56,344 bases of DNA from Spirochaetales bacterium (GTDB taxonomy: Bacteria; Spirochaetota; Spirochaetia; DSM-27196; SLST01), in contig SKZO01000038.1 of NCBI GenBank assembly GCA_007127335.1, forward strand, positions 1-56,344. The letters run 5' to 3'. Each line of letters begins with the position of its first letter. The first letter of the stretch is position 1. This document shows positions 26,202-35,109 of the stretch, piece after piece. A program made the position numbers and the translations under genes. The notes under the pieces were generated by a model. That model did no database searches. It had not been told where the DNA came from and saw only the letters and a program-made list of their open reading frames with translations.

Positions 26202-29200
26202 TGCTGTGCGGCGTCTCGCCTGCGCGGTGATGCTGGTCGCGTGCGTGCCTGGCGTCGCGTCCGCCCTGGATGATCCGGCGGAGCTTCCGGCGGAGCTTCC
26301 GGCAGAACACTCGCTCTTTCGCGACACGCTCGCCCAGGACATTGCAACGTCGAGCTTCCATGAGCTCGTTACCTGGCTCGAGGTCCTCGGTCTGTCCACA
26401 CGCGGGGACCGTCCGGCGCTGGTCGGTCGTCTCGCTGCGTTCTACGAGATACCGCCCGAGGAGATCGAACGCGCCCGTCCCATCGATCGGCGGGACGCGA
26501 CGCCACCGCTCGTCGTCGATTCGGCGACCCGGACCCGCTACTTCACCCTCGAACAGGTCGACGAACGGTACATCAGGCTCAGCGGCGGAGTCATCCTGAC
26601 GCTTCGAGACGAGGAGCGGGACGCGGTTCACCGGATCCACGCGGATGAGATCGTCTTCAACGAGGAACAACGAACGCTCGCCGCCTCCGGATCCGTGCGG
26701 TACGTGCTCGAACGTGGGGGTACGACCGAGCAGTTCACCGGGGAGGCGCTGACCGTCGAGCTCGACGACTGGGAGGGGGCATTCGTCCAGGGAGTGACCC
26801 AACGCGAACGCACGATCGATGGCGAGCGAATCGACTTCATGTTCGGCGGCACCTACATCACGCGTTCCCGCGACGACGTGATCGTCCTTGACGACGGAGT
26901 GATTACGTCATCCGAGGCCGATCCCCCCAACTATTCCATCCGCGCGAACAAAATCTGGGTGCTTGCCCCCGGCGAGTGGGGACTGCGCCACGCAGTGCTG
27001 TACGTCGGGCGGGTGCCGCTTGCCTATATGCCGCTCTTCTTCAGGCCCGGGAACCGACTCTTCTTCAACCCGTCGCTTGGGACGAGAGATCGGGCGGGCG
27101 GTTACATCCAGACCACGACCTATCTTGCCGGTACGCCTGAGGATCCGGAGAGCGCGTTTTCGCTCTTGCAACTCGCCGAAGAGGAAGGCCCGCAGACCGA
27201 GCGGGAGATACGGGGCCTCTTTCTCGTCCCGAAGGAGACCCCGACCGGTGATCCCCCTGCGCCTGACGCGACGCTTCGCCTGCTCGCGGACGTGTACACG
27301 AAGCTCGGCGCCTTCGTGGGGCTCGATGGTTCCTGGCCGGAGATCGGTCCGCTGCAACAGGTGCGGATGTACCTCGCCGTCGCGACGAGTCGGCACCTCT
27401 ATGAAGTCGATACCCCCGGCGGAGGGGTCGCGTACACGCCGTACTTCATCGATACGGAGTCGGGCGAGACGAGGCACTCATGGAACACGACTGACGTTGG
27501 CCCGGTAACTCTCCCGTTCCGCTATGGCCTCGAGTTCTCAGCCCGTGCCTCGGCGGAGCGCCTGACGGCGAACGCCAGATTCGAGGCCTACAGTGATCGG
27601 CGGTTTCGAGCCGACTTCGGCGATCGAAGTGAGGATATCGACTGGCTCGGGCTTCTCGGACAGGGCGGTCCCCCCGGCGCTGTTCCGCCGCCGGTCACGT
27701 CGCTGCTCTGGCAGCTCGACACAAGCTACCGGGTCGATGTGTCGGGACTGCAGCGCGTGGATCGCCTCGCGCTGCAACGCGGGGTGGTGGCGATGAACTG
27801 GAGAAGCCGTGAGATCGCGCAGGAGCAGCTGCCGCGTGAGGTTGCGAGGGCCCACGAGAGTCCCCAGTCCGCATTCTTCTACCCGACGTCCATGCGCCTG
27901 CCTGAGCTGTCTCTGGTCGCTTCAGGCACGCTGCTGAGCCATCCCGCGAGGCCGCGCGAACCGGATCGTCCCCCCACGACCGCGCCACCCCCGGCGATCA
28001 TCCCGCCGTGGGGCAGGCCGGAGGTGACCGATGAGCCTGATGAGGCGGAGCCCTCGCGCACGGCTCTGGCGATTCCGCCCATCCAGCCGGCGCTCCCCGC
28101 GCCGAGGCTTCCCGACCCCTTTGCCGCGCGGATCGGGTACGCTATCTCGCCCCTGCTTATCGTGGACCAGACCTTCCTCGACTCGCCGTGGGTGCGGGCC
28201 TCAGACGTCGACTACGCCGTTGCCCACGCCGGCGCGACCGTTCGCGCGACCGGCTCGCTCACCCACACGACTGCCATGCGGTCTGATCTCATTCGCGCGG
28301 ACGGAACGCTCGCAACGGGCATTCAGTACCGTGACGTCTTCAACCGAAATCTCGATCTCGACGACCCCGGTGATGCCTCGACCTTCGAGTCGCTGCAGCG
28401 GCAAGCCTGGAACTTCACCTCCTTCTCGCTGACGCACAACCTCACGGTACGCGCGCTTCCGCTTCGGGGGACCCGCCTGTGGTCGGGGTCGACGGTCTCC
28501 TATACGGCCAACCTGATGCTTTACCAGTATCTGCTCGACGAGATCGTGGAGAACGAACCGGTCTGGAAGGGTGAGTCGATCGACTGGGACGACGAGCGGT
28601 TCTTCCGTCAGCACCAGATACAGACGACGGCGGCGCTCGGACTGGAGGAGACACAGTCTCTCCAGGTGGCCGCAGCGCTGCCACCGCTCGATGAGCGGTA
28701 TACGGGCGCGCTTTCGCTGAGGTTCTCCCCGGTTTCCGTGACAGCGAGCACGGGCGTTCGCAGACCCGAGGATGACTGGGTTTTCGATCCGCTGGCCGCC
28801 GGCGCGACGGTCGCGCCGCGTGACGATCTGTCGGTCGGCGGTTCACTCTCTTACGACATCGAGAACGAGTGGCTTTCGTTCTACCGCACGAATCTGAGAG
28901 CGGGTCCGCTGACCGCCGAGTACGAGGCGCGCCGGTCGGTGGGCTACGAGTTTCTCCCTCCTGGAGGAGACGTGGTTGGCTGGCGACCCGTGGGCGAGGA
29001 AATGCTGCGACCGGCGACCGCTCGCGTCGGCCTGTCCCTCTCGTCCGACTATGATCCGTTCTGGCGAAACCGCGTGATCGCGCAGGTGACTTCGTCGCTT
29101 ACGTGGAGCGCAAACCTCCAGCGTTTCACCGAGAGCTCACTGAGGCACACGTTCCGAGGTCTGCTGGTCGTGCACAGGTTCGTACGCCTCTCGGTGGAGA

Positions 29201-29562
29201 CGGTGTCGGTCAATGCGCAGAGCTACGTCTATGTTCCGCGACTGGCCCGGGAGGTCGGACGAGAGCCGCGCGGCCTGCTGGAGGACTTCCTGCGCAGCTT
29301 CAACGTCTTCAACCGGGATGACCGGGTGCGCTCAGGTTTCGATCTCCAGTCCATTCGCGTAAGCGCGGTGCACGATCTCGGTGACTGGGATCTGACGGTC
29401 GGATACGTGGGCAGGCCGCAGCTGGAAACCGCTGACGAAGGGACGCGATCGTACCAGTGGCGGGGAACCGTCGACCTGCGGCTCCAGTGGCGGCCGGTAA
29501 GAGAGATCTCGAGCTCCGTGACGATCGATGAAGAGGCGATCGTGTTCGGCAGCGACTCGTGA
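26194..29562 (+). CDS. LptD/OstA-like outer-membrane protein
   Basis: The 1122-residue protein has a signal peptide (about 1-24), a SAP-like helical segment (about 54-84), an OstA/LptA-like beta-jellyroll region (about 122-250), the LptD-like transition VPLAYMPLFFRPGNRL, a Pro-rich low-complexity insert (about 590-630) and a long beta-barrel C-terminus. I read no cysteine in the mature chain, whereas E. coli LptD depends on disulfides. In Gram-negatives LptD inserts LPS into the outer membrane; here the lipid substrate is unknown. ATG 26194 overlaps uvrA by 8 bases; the frame is open upstream inside uvrA, but the signal peptide fixes this start. Confidence 0.82.
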   Translation: MSDAVRRLACAVMLVACVPGVASALDDPAELPAELPAEHSLFRDTLAQDIATSSFHELVTWLEVLGLSTRGDRPALVGRLAAFYEIPPEEIERARPIDRRDATPPLVVDSATRTRYFTLEQVDERYIRLSGGVILTLRDEERDAVHRIHADEIVFNEEQRTLAASGSVRYVLERGGTTEQFTGEALTVELDDWEGAFVQGVTQRERTIDGERIDFMFGGTYITRSRDDVIVLDDGVITSSEADPPNYSIRANKIWVLAPGEWGLRHAVLYVGRVPLAYMPLFFRPGNRLFFNPSLGTRDRAGGYIQTTTYLAGTPEDPESAFSLLQLAEEEGPQTEREIRGLFLVPKETPTGDPPAPDATLRLLADVYTKLGAFVGLDGSWPEIGPLQQVRMYLAVATSRHLYEVDTPGGGVAYTPYFIDTESGETRHSWNTTDVGPVTLPFRYGLEFSARASAERLTANARFEAYSDRRFRADFGDRSEDIDWLGLLGQGGPPGAVPPPVTSLLWQLDTSYRVDVSGLQRVDRLALQRGVVAMNWRSREIAQEQLPREVARAHESPQSAFFYPTSMRLPELSLVASGTLLSHPARPREPDRPPTTAPPPAIIPPWGRPEVTDEPDEAEPSRTALAIPPIQPALPAPRLPDPFAARIGYAISPLLIVDQTFLDSPWVRASDVDYAVAHAGATVRATGSLTHTTAMRSDLIRADGTLATGIQYRDVFNRNLDLDDPGDASTFESLQRQAWNFTSFSLTHNLTVRALPLRGTRLWSGSTVSYTANLMLYQYLLDEIVENEPVWKGESIDWDDERFFRQHQIQTTAALGLEETQSLQVAAALPPLDERYTGALSLRFSPVSVTASTGVRRPEDDWVFDPLAAGATVAPRDDLSVGGSLSYDIENEWLSFYRTNLRAGPLTAEYEARRSVGYEFLPPGGDVVGWRPVGEEMLRPATARVGLSLSSDYDPFWRNRVIAQVTSSLTWSANLQRFTESSLRHTFRGLLVVHRFVRLSVETVSVNAQSYVYVPRLAREVGREPRGLLEDFLRSFNVFNRDDRVRSGFDLQSIRVSAVHDLGDWDLTVGYVGRPQLETADEGTRSYQWRGTVDLRLQWRPVREISSSVTIDEEAIVFGSDS
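26280..26303 (+). repeat. Two-copy 12-bp tandem repeat in the lptD-like gene
   Basis: GCGGAGCTTCCG occurs twice in tandem, then a decayed third copy, giving the peptide AELPAELPAEH just after the signal peptide. A copy-number change would keep the reading frame. Confidence 0.7.
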
Positions 29563-29582
29563 TGTGCCGTCTCGGGCATCTC

Positions 29583-29612
29583 TTGACCACTGACCGAGGC
29601 GGCTTCTATACT
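29583..29612 (+). promoter_or_regulatory. Promoter of phoH-ybeY-corC
   Basis: TTGACC (29583-29588), an 18-base spacer and TATACT (29607-29612) put +1 near 29619, close to the GAAGGAG that precedes the TTG start. Confidence 0.65.
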
Positions 29613-29629
29613 TCGATGAAGGAGTACTA

Positions 29630-30595
29630 TTGAGCAAGTCTGCCGTCGTGCTCGAGAGTCCCTCACTCTTGAGCGAGTTCTGCGGCGCGAACGATCAGAA
29701 CCTGCGGCTTCTGGAAGAGCTTCTCGATACCCGCATTCTGTACCGCGGAAACGAAATCTACCTGGAGAGCGAAGACGACGCGATACGGGATACGCTGGTA
29801 AGAATCATTGACGAGATCAAGTCTCACATGAAGCTCGGCCAGACCCCGAACCGGGATCTCATCAAGGCAGTCCATGCATCGGTGACGGAGGATGGTTCCT
29901 CGCCTCAGGATCTGATACGACGTACCAGTCTGACGATTCCAGGCCGCGATCGCCCGGTCTTCCCGCGCACTCTGATGCAGGGGTACTACCTGCAGGGTCT
30001 CGCTGAGAACGACATCGTCTTCGGGATCGGTCCCGCGGGCACCGGGAAGACCTACCTTGCCGTCGCACACGCGTTGAGCCAGGTGCTCACCAGACGGAAA
30101 CGCAAGCTCGTGCTTACACGGCCCGTGGTAGAGGCCGGTGAAAGCCTCGGTTTCCTGCCCGGCGATCTGGCGCAGAAGATCAGTCCCTACCTGCGTCCGC
30201 TCTACGATGCGATGGAGTCCCTGATCCCGTTCGAGACCATCCAGCGGATGGAGGATCAGCGTATCATAGAGATCGCTCCCCTGGCCTACATGCGGGGCCG
30301 TAGTCTCAACGACTGTTACGTCATCCTCGATGAGGCCCAGAACACCACGCGTGAACAGATGAAGATGTTCCTGACGAGAATCGGCGAAGGAACACAGGCG
30401 GTGGTGACCGGCGATGTCACGCAGATTGACCTGCCCAGAAAAAAGGCCTCAGGACTGCTGCATGCGGTCGACATCCTCGGGAGCCTGCCGGAGATACGTT
30501 TCACCTATTTCACGTCCCGCGACGTCGTGCGTCACCCCCTGGTCCAGAAGATCATCAACGCGTACGAGAGCGAGGATGCGAAGGGGGGCGAGTAG
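29630..30595 (+). CDS. phoH: PhoH-like ATPase (YbeZ type)
   Basis: This cytoplasmic P-loop ATPase/helicase-like protein is usually partnered with YbeY in RNA metabolism. The 321-residue protein has an N-terminal KH-like region, Walker A GPAGTGKT (134-141) and Walker B VILDEAQNT. It starts at TTG 29630, supported by GAAGGAG five bases upstream and a strong promoter; no better ATG exists at the family N-terminus. ybeY follows after one base. Confidence 0.93.
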   Translation: MSKSAVVLESPSLLSEFCGANDQNLRLLEELLDTRILYRGNEIYLESEDDAIRDTLVRIIDEIKSHMKLGQTPNRDLIKAVHASVTEDGSSPQDLIRRTSLTIPGRDRPVFPRTLMQGYYLQGLAENDIVFGIGPAGTGKTYLAVAHALSQVLTRRKRKLVLTRPVVEAGESLGFLPGDLAQKISPYLRPLYDAMESLIPFETIQRMEDQRIIEIAPLAYMRGRSLNDCYVILDEAQNTTREQMKMFLTRIGEGTQAVVTGDVTQIDLPRKKASGLLHAVDILGSLPEIRFTYFTSRDVVRHPLVQKIINAYESEDAKGGE

Positions 30596-30596
30596 A

Positions 30597-31067
30597 ATGC
30601 AGGAGGTCGAAGTCTCCAGCGAGAACGTGGACCCTCCGGATTGGGTTCCGGATCCGGCACGGATAACTGTGACAGTTTGCCGTGCGTTGCAGCGGGAGCG
30701 ATGGGCGGTGAGCCTTCTGCTGTGCGATGACGGCCGAATCCGGGAGCTCAACCGGACCTATCGTGGGATTGACGAACCGACCGATGTTCTCACCTTTGCC
30801 GCAGATGAGCCGCGAGGTGCGAACGATACCGACGCGGTCCTCGAGGGCGATGTGGCGGTGTCGCTGCCCACTGTCGAACGAAACGCGACCGTCTTCGAGG
30901 TGCCGGTGGCCCAGGAGTTTCTCCGGGTATATGTGCATGCACTTCTTCACCTCGCAGGGTATACTCATGACGGGTATGACCTGTCGAGCGCGAACGTGGC
31001 GGATCATCCCATGCTCGGACTGCAGGAGCGCCTGGTGAAGAAGCTGGACAAGGAGTTCCTCTCGTGA
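30597..31067 (+). CDS. ybeY: Endoribonuclease/rRNA maturation factor YbeY
   Basis: This zinc-dependent protein functions in 16S rRNA maturation and ribosome quality control. The 156-residue chain has the three zinc ligands His114, His118 and His124 in HALLHLAGYTH. The last position before the third histidine is Thr instead of the usual Asp. ATG 30597 lies one base after the phoH stop. It overlaps the CBS gene as GTGA. Confidence 0.93.
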   Translation: MQEVEVSSENVDPPDWVPDPARITVTVCRALQRERWAVSLLLCDDGRIRELNRTYRGIDEPTDVLTFAADEPRGANDTDAVLEGDVAVSLPTVERNATVFEVPVAQEFLRVYVHALLHLAGYTHDGYDLSSANVADHPMLGLQERLVKKLDKEFLS

Positions 31068-31852
31068 GTCGAAACGGGTTCCTGAAACGGATCTTCCGTC
31101 GCGGAGAGCCGCTCGAGGGTGGCGAGTACCACGAACTGAATCTGGAAAAGCAGGACATGATCAGGGGAGTTGTCGCCCTGTCCGACACGACGGTGAAGGA
31201 AGTGATGGTCCCGCGGATCGACGTGGCGTTCGTGGGGGTTGAGATGGAGCCACGCGAGGTCCTCGAGAAGGTATCGGAGAGCGGTCACTCGAGGCTTCCG
31301 GCGTACCGCGACACGATCGACAACGTCGTCGGCATGCTCTACGCGAAGGACCTTCTCCAGTACTACCTGTCCGGCGAGGAGTTTTCCGTTGAGAAGATCA
31401 TCCGGAAACCTTTTTTTGTGCCCGACAGCAAGCGGCTCGACTCGCTGCTGCGCGAGATGCGCCGTCGCCGTGTGCACATTGCCGTTGCGGTAGACGAGTA
31501 TGGAGGCGTCTCGGGCGTCGTCTGCCTGGAAGATATCATCGAGGAGATCGTCGGTGACATCCAGGACGAGTTCGACAATGAGCGCGAGGACATTCTCGAG
31601 ATCGGGGAAAAGGTATACCTCTGCGACGCTCGCGTGGACATTGAGGATCTCAATGATGAGCTTGATTTTGACCTGCCGGACGATGACTTCGATACGCTCG
31701 GCGGGTTCGTGTTCGATCTGTTCGGAAAGATACCGGTCAAGTACGAGAAGGTAAGCTACGGTGACATGGACTTTGTGATCCAGGACATGGATGGACACAA
31801 GATCAAAACCGTCAAGATCGTGGCGGCCAAGGATGAGAAGGATCCGTCATAG
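31064..31852 (+). CDS. CorC/TlyC-type CBS-domain protein
   Basis: The 262-residue protein has tandem CBS domains (about 45-170, including VMVPRIDV, GHSRLPAY and DEYGGVSGVV) followed by the CorC/HlyC transporter-associated domain (about 180-255, DFDLPDDDFDTLGGFVF). It lacks the N-terminal DUF21 membrane domain, so it is a soluble CorC/TlyC-like protein tied by context to divalent-metal efflux or ribosome-linked functions. Calls of haemolysin for this family rest on old data. It starts at GTG overlapping ybeY. Confidence 0.9.
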   Translation: MSRNGFLKRIFRRGEPLEGGEYHELNLEKQDMIRGVVALSDTTVKEVMVPRIDVAFVGVEMEPREVLEKVSESGHSRLPAYRDTIDNVVGMLYAKDLLQYYLSGEEFSVEKIIRKPFFVPDSKRLDSLLREMRRRRVHIAVAVDEYGGVSGVVCLEDIIEEIVGDIQDEFDNEREDILEIGEKVYLCDARVDIEDLNDELDFDLPDDDFDTLGGFVFDLFGKIPVKYEKVSYGDMDFVIQDMDGHKIKTVKIVAAKDEKDPS

Positions 31853-33830
31853 CGTCGGTCTGTTCCTGCTCCTCGCCGTCACGATCGGCGTGGACGCGCA
31901 GTCGGCTGCATCCGAGCTCGCCCGCCGAGGGGAGCGTGCCCTTGCGCGCGAGAGCTACTACGAGGCGGTCGAGTCGTTTCAGCGTGCCCTTGACGAGAAC
32001 CCGAACTACCTCGATGCGGCACTCGGACTTGCGGAAGCGTACTTCTGGCTCGAGGAGTACGATCGAGCGCAGCACTTCGTCGACCGGGCCGCACGCCTCG
32101 CCCGTACTAATCCACGCGTGCTGAACCTCGCCGGCCGGGTAGCGATCGGACGCGGAGACCTGGCCGCGGCCGAGGCGAGTTTTCGTCGGGTCCAGGAGCT
32201 CGAACCGCACAACGTGGAGGCGGTGATTGGCCGTGCCGAGCTCGCGCTCGCGCGCGGCCAGAGCGTGGAGGCGGTGAGCAACCTCGAGCGTGCGCTGCGG
32301 CTCCACCCTGAACAGCGCAGGGCGCTGCTGTCGCTCGTGCTCGTCTACGAGTACCTCGGGCAGGAGGAGGTCGCCCGGCGCTATCTGGATCTCGCGCTCG
32401 CCGTCCATCGAGACCGCCCGGAGGTGCATGTTCTCGCGGCTCAGTACTACCTCCGGTCAGGCGATCTCGCGCGGGCCGCTGCCGCTGCACGAACGGCGCA
32501 GGCGATTGATCCGCTGAACCGGGCGGCGATGACGATGCGGGCGCAGGTGGCGCTGGCCGAGGGAAGCTATCTCGAGGCGGCGACGATCGCTGAAGAGCTC
32601 ATCGCCGGGGATCGTAGCGACGTCAGCGCGTGGTACATGCGCGCAATCGCGCTCTTGCGGCTCGGCGAGCTCGACGACGCCCTTTCGAGCGCGAGAACCG
32701 GCCTGCGGCTCTCCCCGGAAGACGAGATGCTGCGAATATGGACCGAGTGGGTCGCGGTCGAACGCCTCGAGCTGGACCACCCTCTGCGCAGTGAGCTCGC
32801 CCGTGTCCGCGCGTCGAACGCTGCCGAGCTCGAGCGGGCCTTCCGGTACGAGCGTGCCCTGAAGGCATACCGTCGCGCGCTGCAGCTCGCTCCCCTGGAC
32901 CTCGAGGTGCGCCGCGCCTATGCAGAGCTTTTCCGCAAGGTCGATGCTCGCGCAACCTACGTACAGGAGCTGCGGCTGCTGCTCGATGAAGGGTACGACG
33001 ATCGGCGGGTCGTGCAGACCGTTGAGGTGTTCGCGAATGCGCTCGCCCAAAGCGTCTCCTCACGCTGGGGGATCGATCAGTTCACTCTGGCTCGTGCCAG
33101 ACCCCCCGTTGCGTTCTACCTGCGTACCGTCGAGAGCGACAGGTACCCTGAGAGCGAGGAGGCGTTGCTCGCATTCCTGCGCCGGACGATCGCCGGGCTC
33201 GACCGCCTTGTCCTGCTCGACGCTGCCGTTGTCCCCAGCTATGCCGACGCTTTTGCGCGGGCAAGATCTCATGATGTCTATTTTTTCATACATACCGACG
33301 TGGCGGTTTCGGAGCTCGGAGTTGAGTGGCGCGCCGGCGTCTACGTCGCACGCACGGGTGCGCTCGCGGAGGAGTTCATGACGATTCGCACCGGCCCTGA
33401 TCGCGCGGCCGCCGGTGCGGACGCCTTCGCCGACGCGCTCGTTCGAGCGATTCCCGGGCGCGGCGTGATCCTCCAGCGCGACGTTCGCCGCGCGGTTGTC
33501 GATCTCGGAATGCGGGACGGCGTGTCTCCAGGCGATCGGTTCGACATCGTCAGGCCTCAGGCCGTGAGGCCGGCGCCGGACGCGCTTGCGTATGCCTACC
33601 GTCCCGAGGATGTAGCCGGCACCCTGGTGATTACCGCCGTCGACGATCTCATCTCGGAAGGGACCCTGGAGGTGAAAGGTTTTGTTGACATGATCAGAAT
33701 TGGTCATGCTGTGCTCGCCGAGCGTCAGAATGAGCCTGTCGGCTCCAGGTCCGCGCCGCCGGCGGGCTTCGGGTCGCCGTCGCAGGATCTCCTTCCCGTG
33801 CTCCACGAGAGGGTGCGCCGCCTGCGGTAG
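31833..33830 (+). CDS. Exported TPR protein with a C-terminal FlgT-like region
   Basis: The 665-residue protein has a short signal peptide (GLFLLLAVTIGVDAQS) and about ten TPR-like repeats through about residue 390. The C-terminal third reads as an alpha/beta domain (HDVYFFIHTDVAVSELGVEW) followed by a small beta-domain (GMRDGVSPGDRFDIVR, then GTLVITAVDDLISEGTLEV) that resembles the C-terminal domain of FlgT/CsgG-like secretion accessory proteins. That comparison is by eye. The ATG at 31833 overlaps the CBS gene by 20 bases. A periplasmic scaffold role is plausible but unproven. Confidence 0.78.
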   Translation: MRRIRHSVGLFLLLAVTIGVDAQSAASELARRGERALARESYYEAVESFQRALDENPNYLDAALGLAEAYFWLEEYDRAQHFVDRAARLARTNPRVLNLAGRVAIGRGDLAAAEASFRRVQELEPHNVEAVIGRAELALARGQSVEAVSNLERALRLHPEQRRALLSLVLVYEYLGQEEVARRYLDLALAVHRDRPEVHVLAAQYYLRSGDLARAAAAARTAQAIDPLNRAAMTMRAQVALAEGSYLEAATIAEELIAGDRSDVSAWYMRAIALLRLGELDDALSSARTGLRLSPEDEMLRIWTEWVAVERLELDHPLRSELARVRASNAAELERAFRYERALKAYRRALQLAPLDLEVRRAYAELFRKVDARATYVQELRLLLDEGYDDRRVVQTVEVFANALAQSVSSRWGIDQFTLARARPPVAFYLRTVESDRYPESEEALLAFLRRTIAGLDRLVLLDAAVVPSYADAFARARSHDVYFFIHTDVAVSELGVEWRAGVYVARTGALAEEFMTIRTGPDRAAAGADAFADALVRAIPGRGVILQRDVRRAVVDLGMRDGVSPGDRFDIVRPQAVRPAPDALAYAYRPEDVAGTLVITAVDDLISEGTLEVKGFVDMIRIGHAVLAERQNEPVGSRSAPPAGFGSPSQDLLPVLHERVRRLR

Positions 33831-33853
33831 TTTGGTGCTGCGGCGCTGTCACG

Positions 33854-33883
33854 TTGACATCGCGAGTGCTCGTTTTGTACTAT
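33854..33883 (+). promoter_or_regulatory. Promoter of pgk-tpiA
   Basis: A perfect -35 TTGACA (33854-33859), an 18-base spacer and TACTAT (33878-33883) predict a start near 33890. The roughly 38-base leader ends with GGGGGAG before ATG 33928. Confidence 0.7.
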
Positions 33884-33927
33884 GAAGCGATACCCAAAAT
33901 CTCGAGAAATGCGAGCGGGGGAGTAGT

Positions 33928-35106
33928 ATGGCACTGAAGACTGTCCGGGATCTTGATCTGAGCGGGAAACGTGTGCTCGTGCGCGTTGACTACAATGTAC
34001 CGCTGAAGAACGGAGCGGTGGCGGACGCTACGCGGATCGAAGCGAGCCTCCCAACGCTCAAGTATATTATCGACCAGGGCGGTTCTCTGGTCCTGATGAG
34101 CCATCTCGGCCGTCCGAAGGGGACTCCGGATCCGGCGTACAGTCTGAAGCCGGTAGCGGAGAAACTGTCGGCTATGATCGGGCGCCCCGTCGGTTTCGTT
34201 GCCGACTGCGTGGGAGAGCAGGTCCGCGAGGCGGCTGGGAAGCTGCGAAGCGGTGAGATTCTGATGCTCGAGAACGTGCGATTCCACGAGGGGGAGACGA
34301 AGAACACCACCGAGTTTGCCCGAGAACTCGCCCGGGTCGCCGACGTCTATGTGAACGACGCCTTCGGCAGTGCGCACCGTGCCCATGCCTCAACGGAGGG
34401 GGTGGCCCACCTCCTGCCGTCCGCGGCCGGCTTCCTGATCGAGAAGGAAGTGAAGTTCTTTCAGCCGCTCCTCGAGGACCCGGCGAAGCCCTTCGTCGCA
34501 ATCATCGGGGGTGCCAAAGTATCCACGAAGATTGGTGTTCTCGAGACTCTGCTCCCCAAGTGCACGACGCTCGTGATAGGCGGAGGCATGGCGTACACCT
34601 TTCTCAAGGCTCAGGGCCACTCGATCGGGGCGAGTCTCGTTGAGGAAGAGTTCGTGTCCACGGCGACTGATCTCATCGAGCAGGCGAAGCGCGCGGGTGT
34701 CGAGCTCATTCTTCCCATGGATCACGTGGTTGCCGGAGAGTTCAGTGAAGAGGCGACGCCGGAGCCCGTCGACGGCGTCGACATTCCCGAAGGCAAGGTC
34801 GCAATGGACGTCGGACCCAGGACGATCGATCGGTGTCGCGCGGCGATCGCCGGCGCCAGGTCGCTCGTCTGGAACGGTCCCATGGGTGTTTTCGAGTTCG
34901 AGGCCTTCGCGAAAGGCACCCTGGAGATTGGACAGGCGGTTGCGGAGTGTGCCGGCACGACCGTCGTTGGCGGCGGCGATTCGGTGGCCGCAGTGAATAC
35001 CTTCGGTCTTGCAGACAAGATCGACCACGTCTCCACCGGAGGCGGGGCTTCGCTCGAGTTCCTTGAGGGAAAGGTCCTCCCCGGGATCGCGGCGCTCCAG
35101 GAGTAG
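33928..35106 (+). CDS. pgk: Phosphoglycerate kinase
   Basis: This glycolytic enzyme transfers phosphate between 1,3-bisphosphoglycerate and ADP. The 392-residue protein has RVDYNVPLKNG near the N-terminus, SHLGRPKG, the LLENVRFH block, GGAKVSTKI and the nucleotide-site region WNGPMGVFE with GGGDSVAA. It is the first gene of pgk-tpiA-secG, the same order as in Treponema pallidum. Confidence 0.97.
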   Translation: MALKTVRDLDLSGKRVLVRVDYNVPLKNGAVADATRIEASLPTLKYIIDQGGSLVLMSHLGRPKGTPDPAYSLKPVAEKLSAMIGRPVGFVADCVGEQVREAAGKLRSGEILMLENVRFHEGETKNTTEFARELARVADVYVNDAFGSAHRAHASTEGVAHLLPSAAGFLIEKEVKFFQPLLEDPAKPFVAIIGGAKVSTKIGVLETLLPKCTTLVIGGGMAYTFLKAQGHSIGASLVEEEFVSTATDLIEQAKRAGVELILPMDHVVAGEFSEEATPEPVDGVDIPEGKVAMDVGPRTIDRCRAAIAGARSLVWNGPMGVFEFEAFAKGTLEIGQAVAECAGTTVVGGGDSVAAVNTFGLADKIDHVSTGGGASLEFLEGKVLPGIAALQE

Positions 35107-35109
35107 ACA

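Noticed and set aside
33815..33846. Inverted repeat GCGCCGC/GCGGCGC around the stop codon of the TPR gene as a terminator
   Set aside because: Seven base pairs, an 18-base loop and no T-run in GC-rich DNA make this too weak to call.
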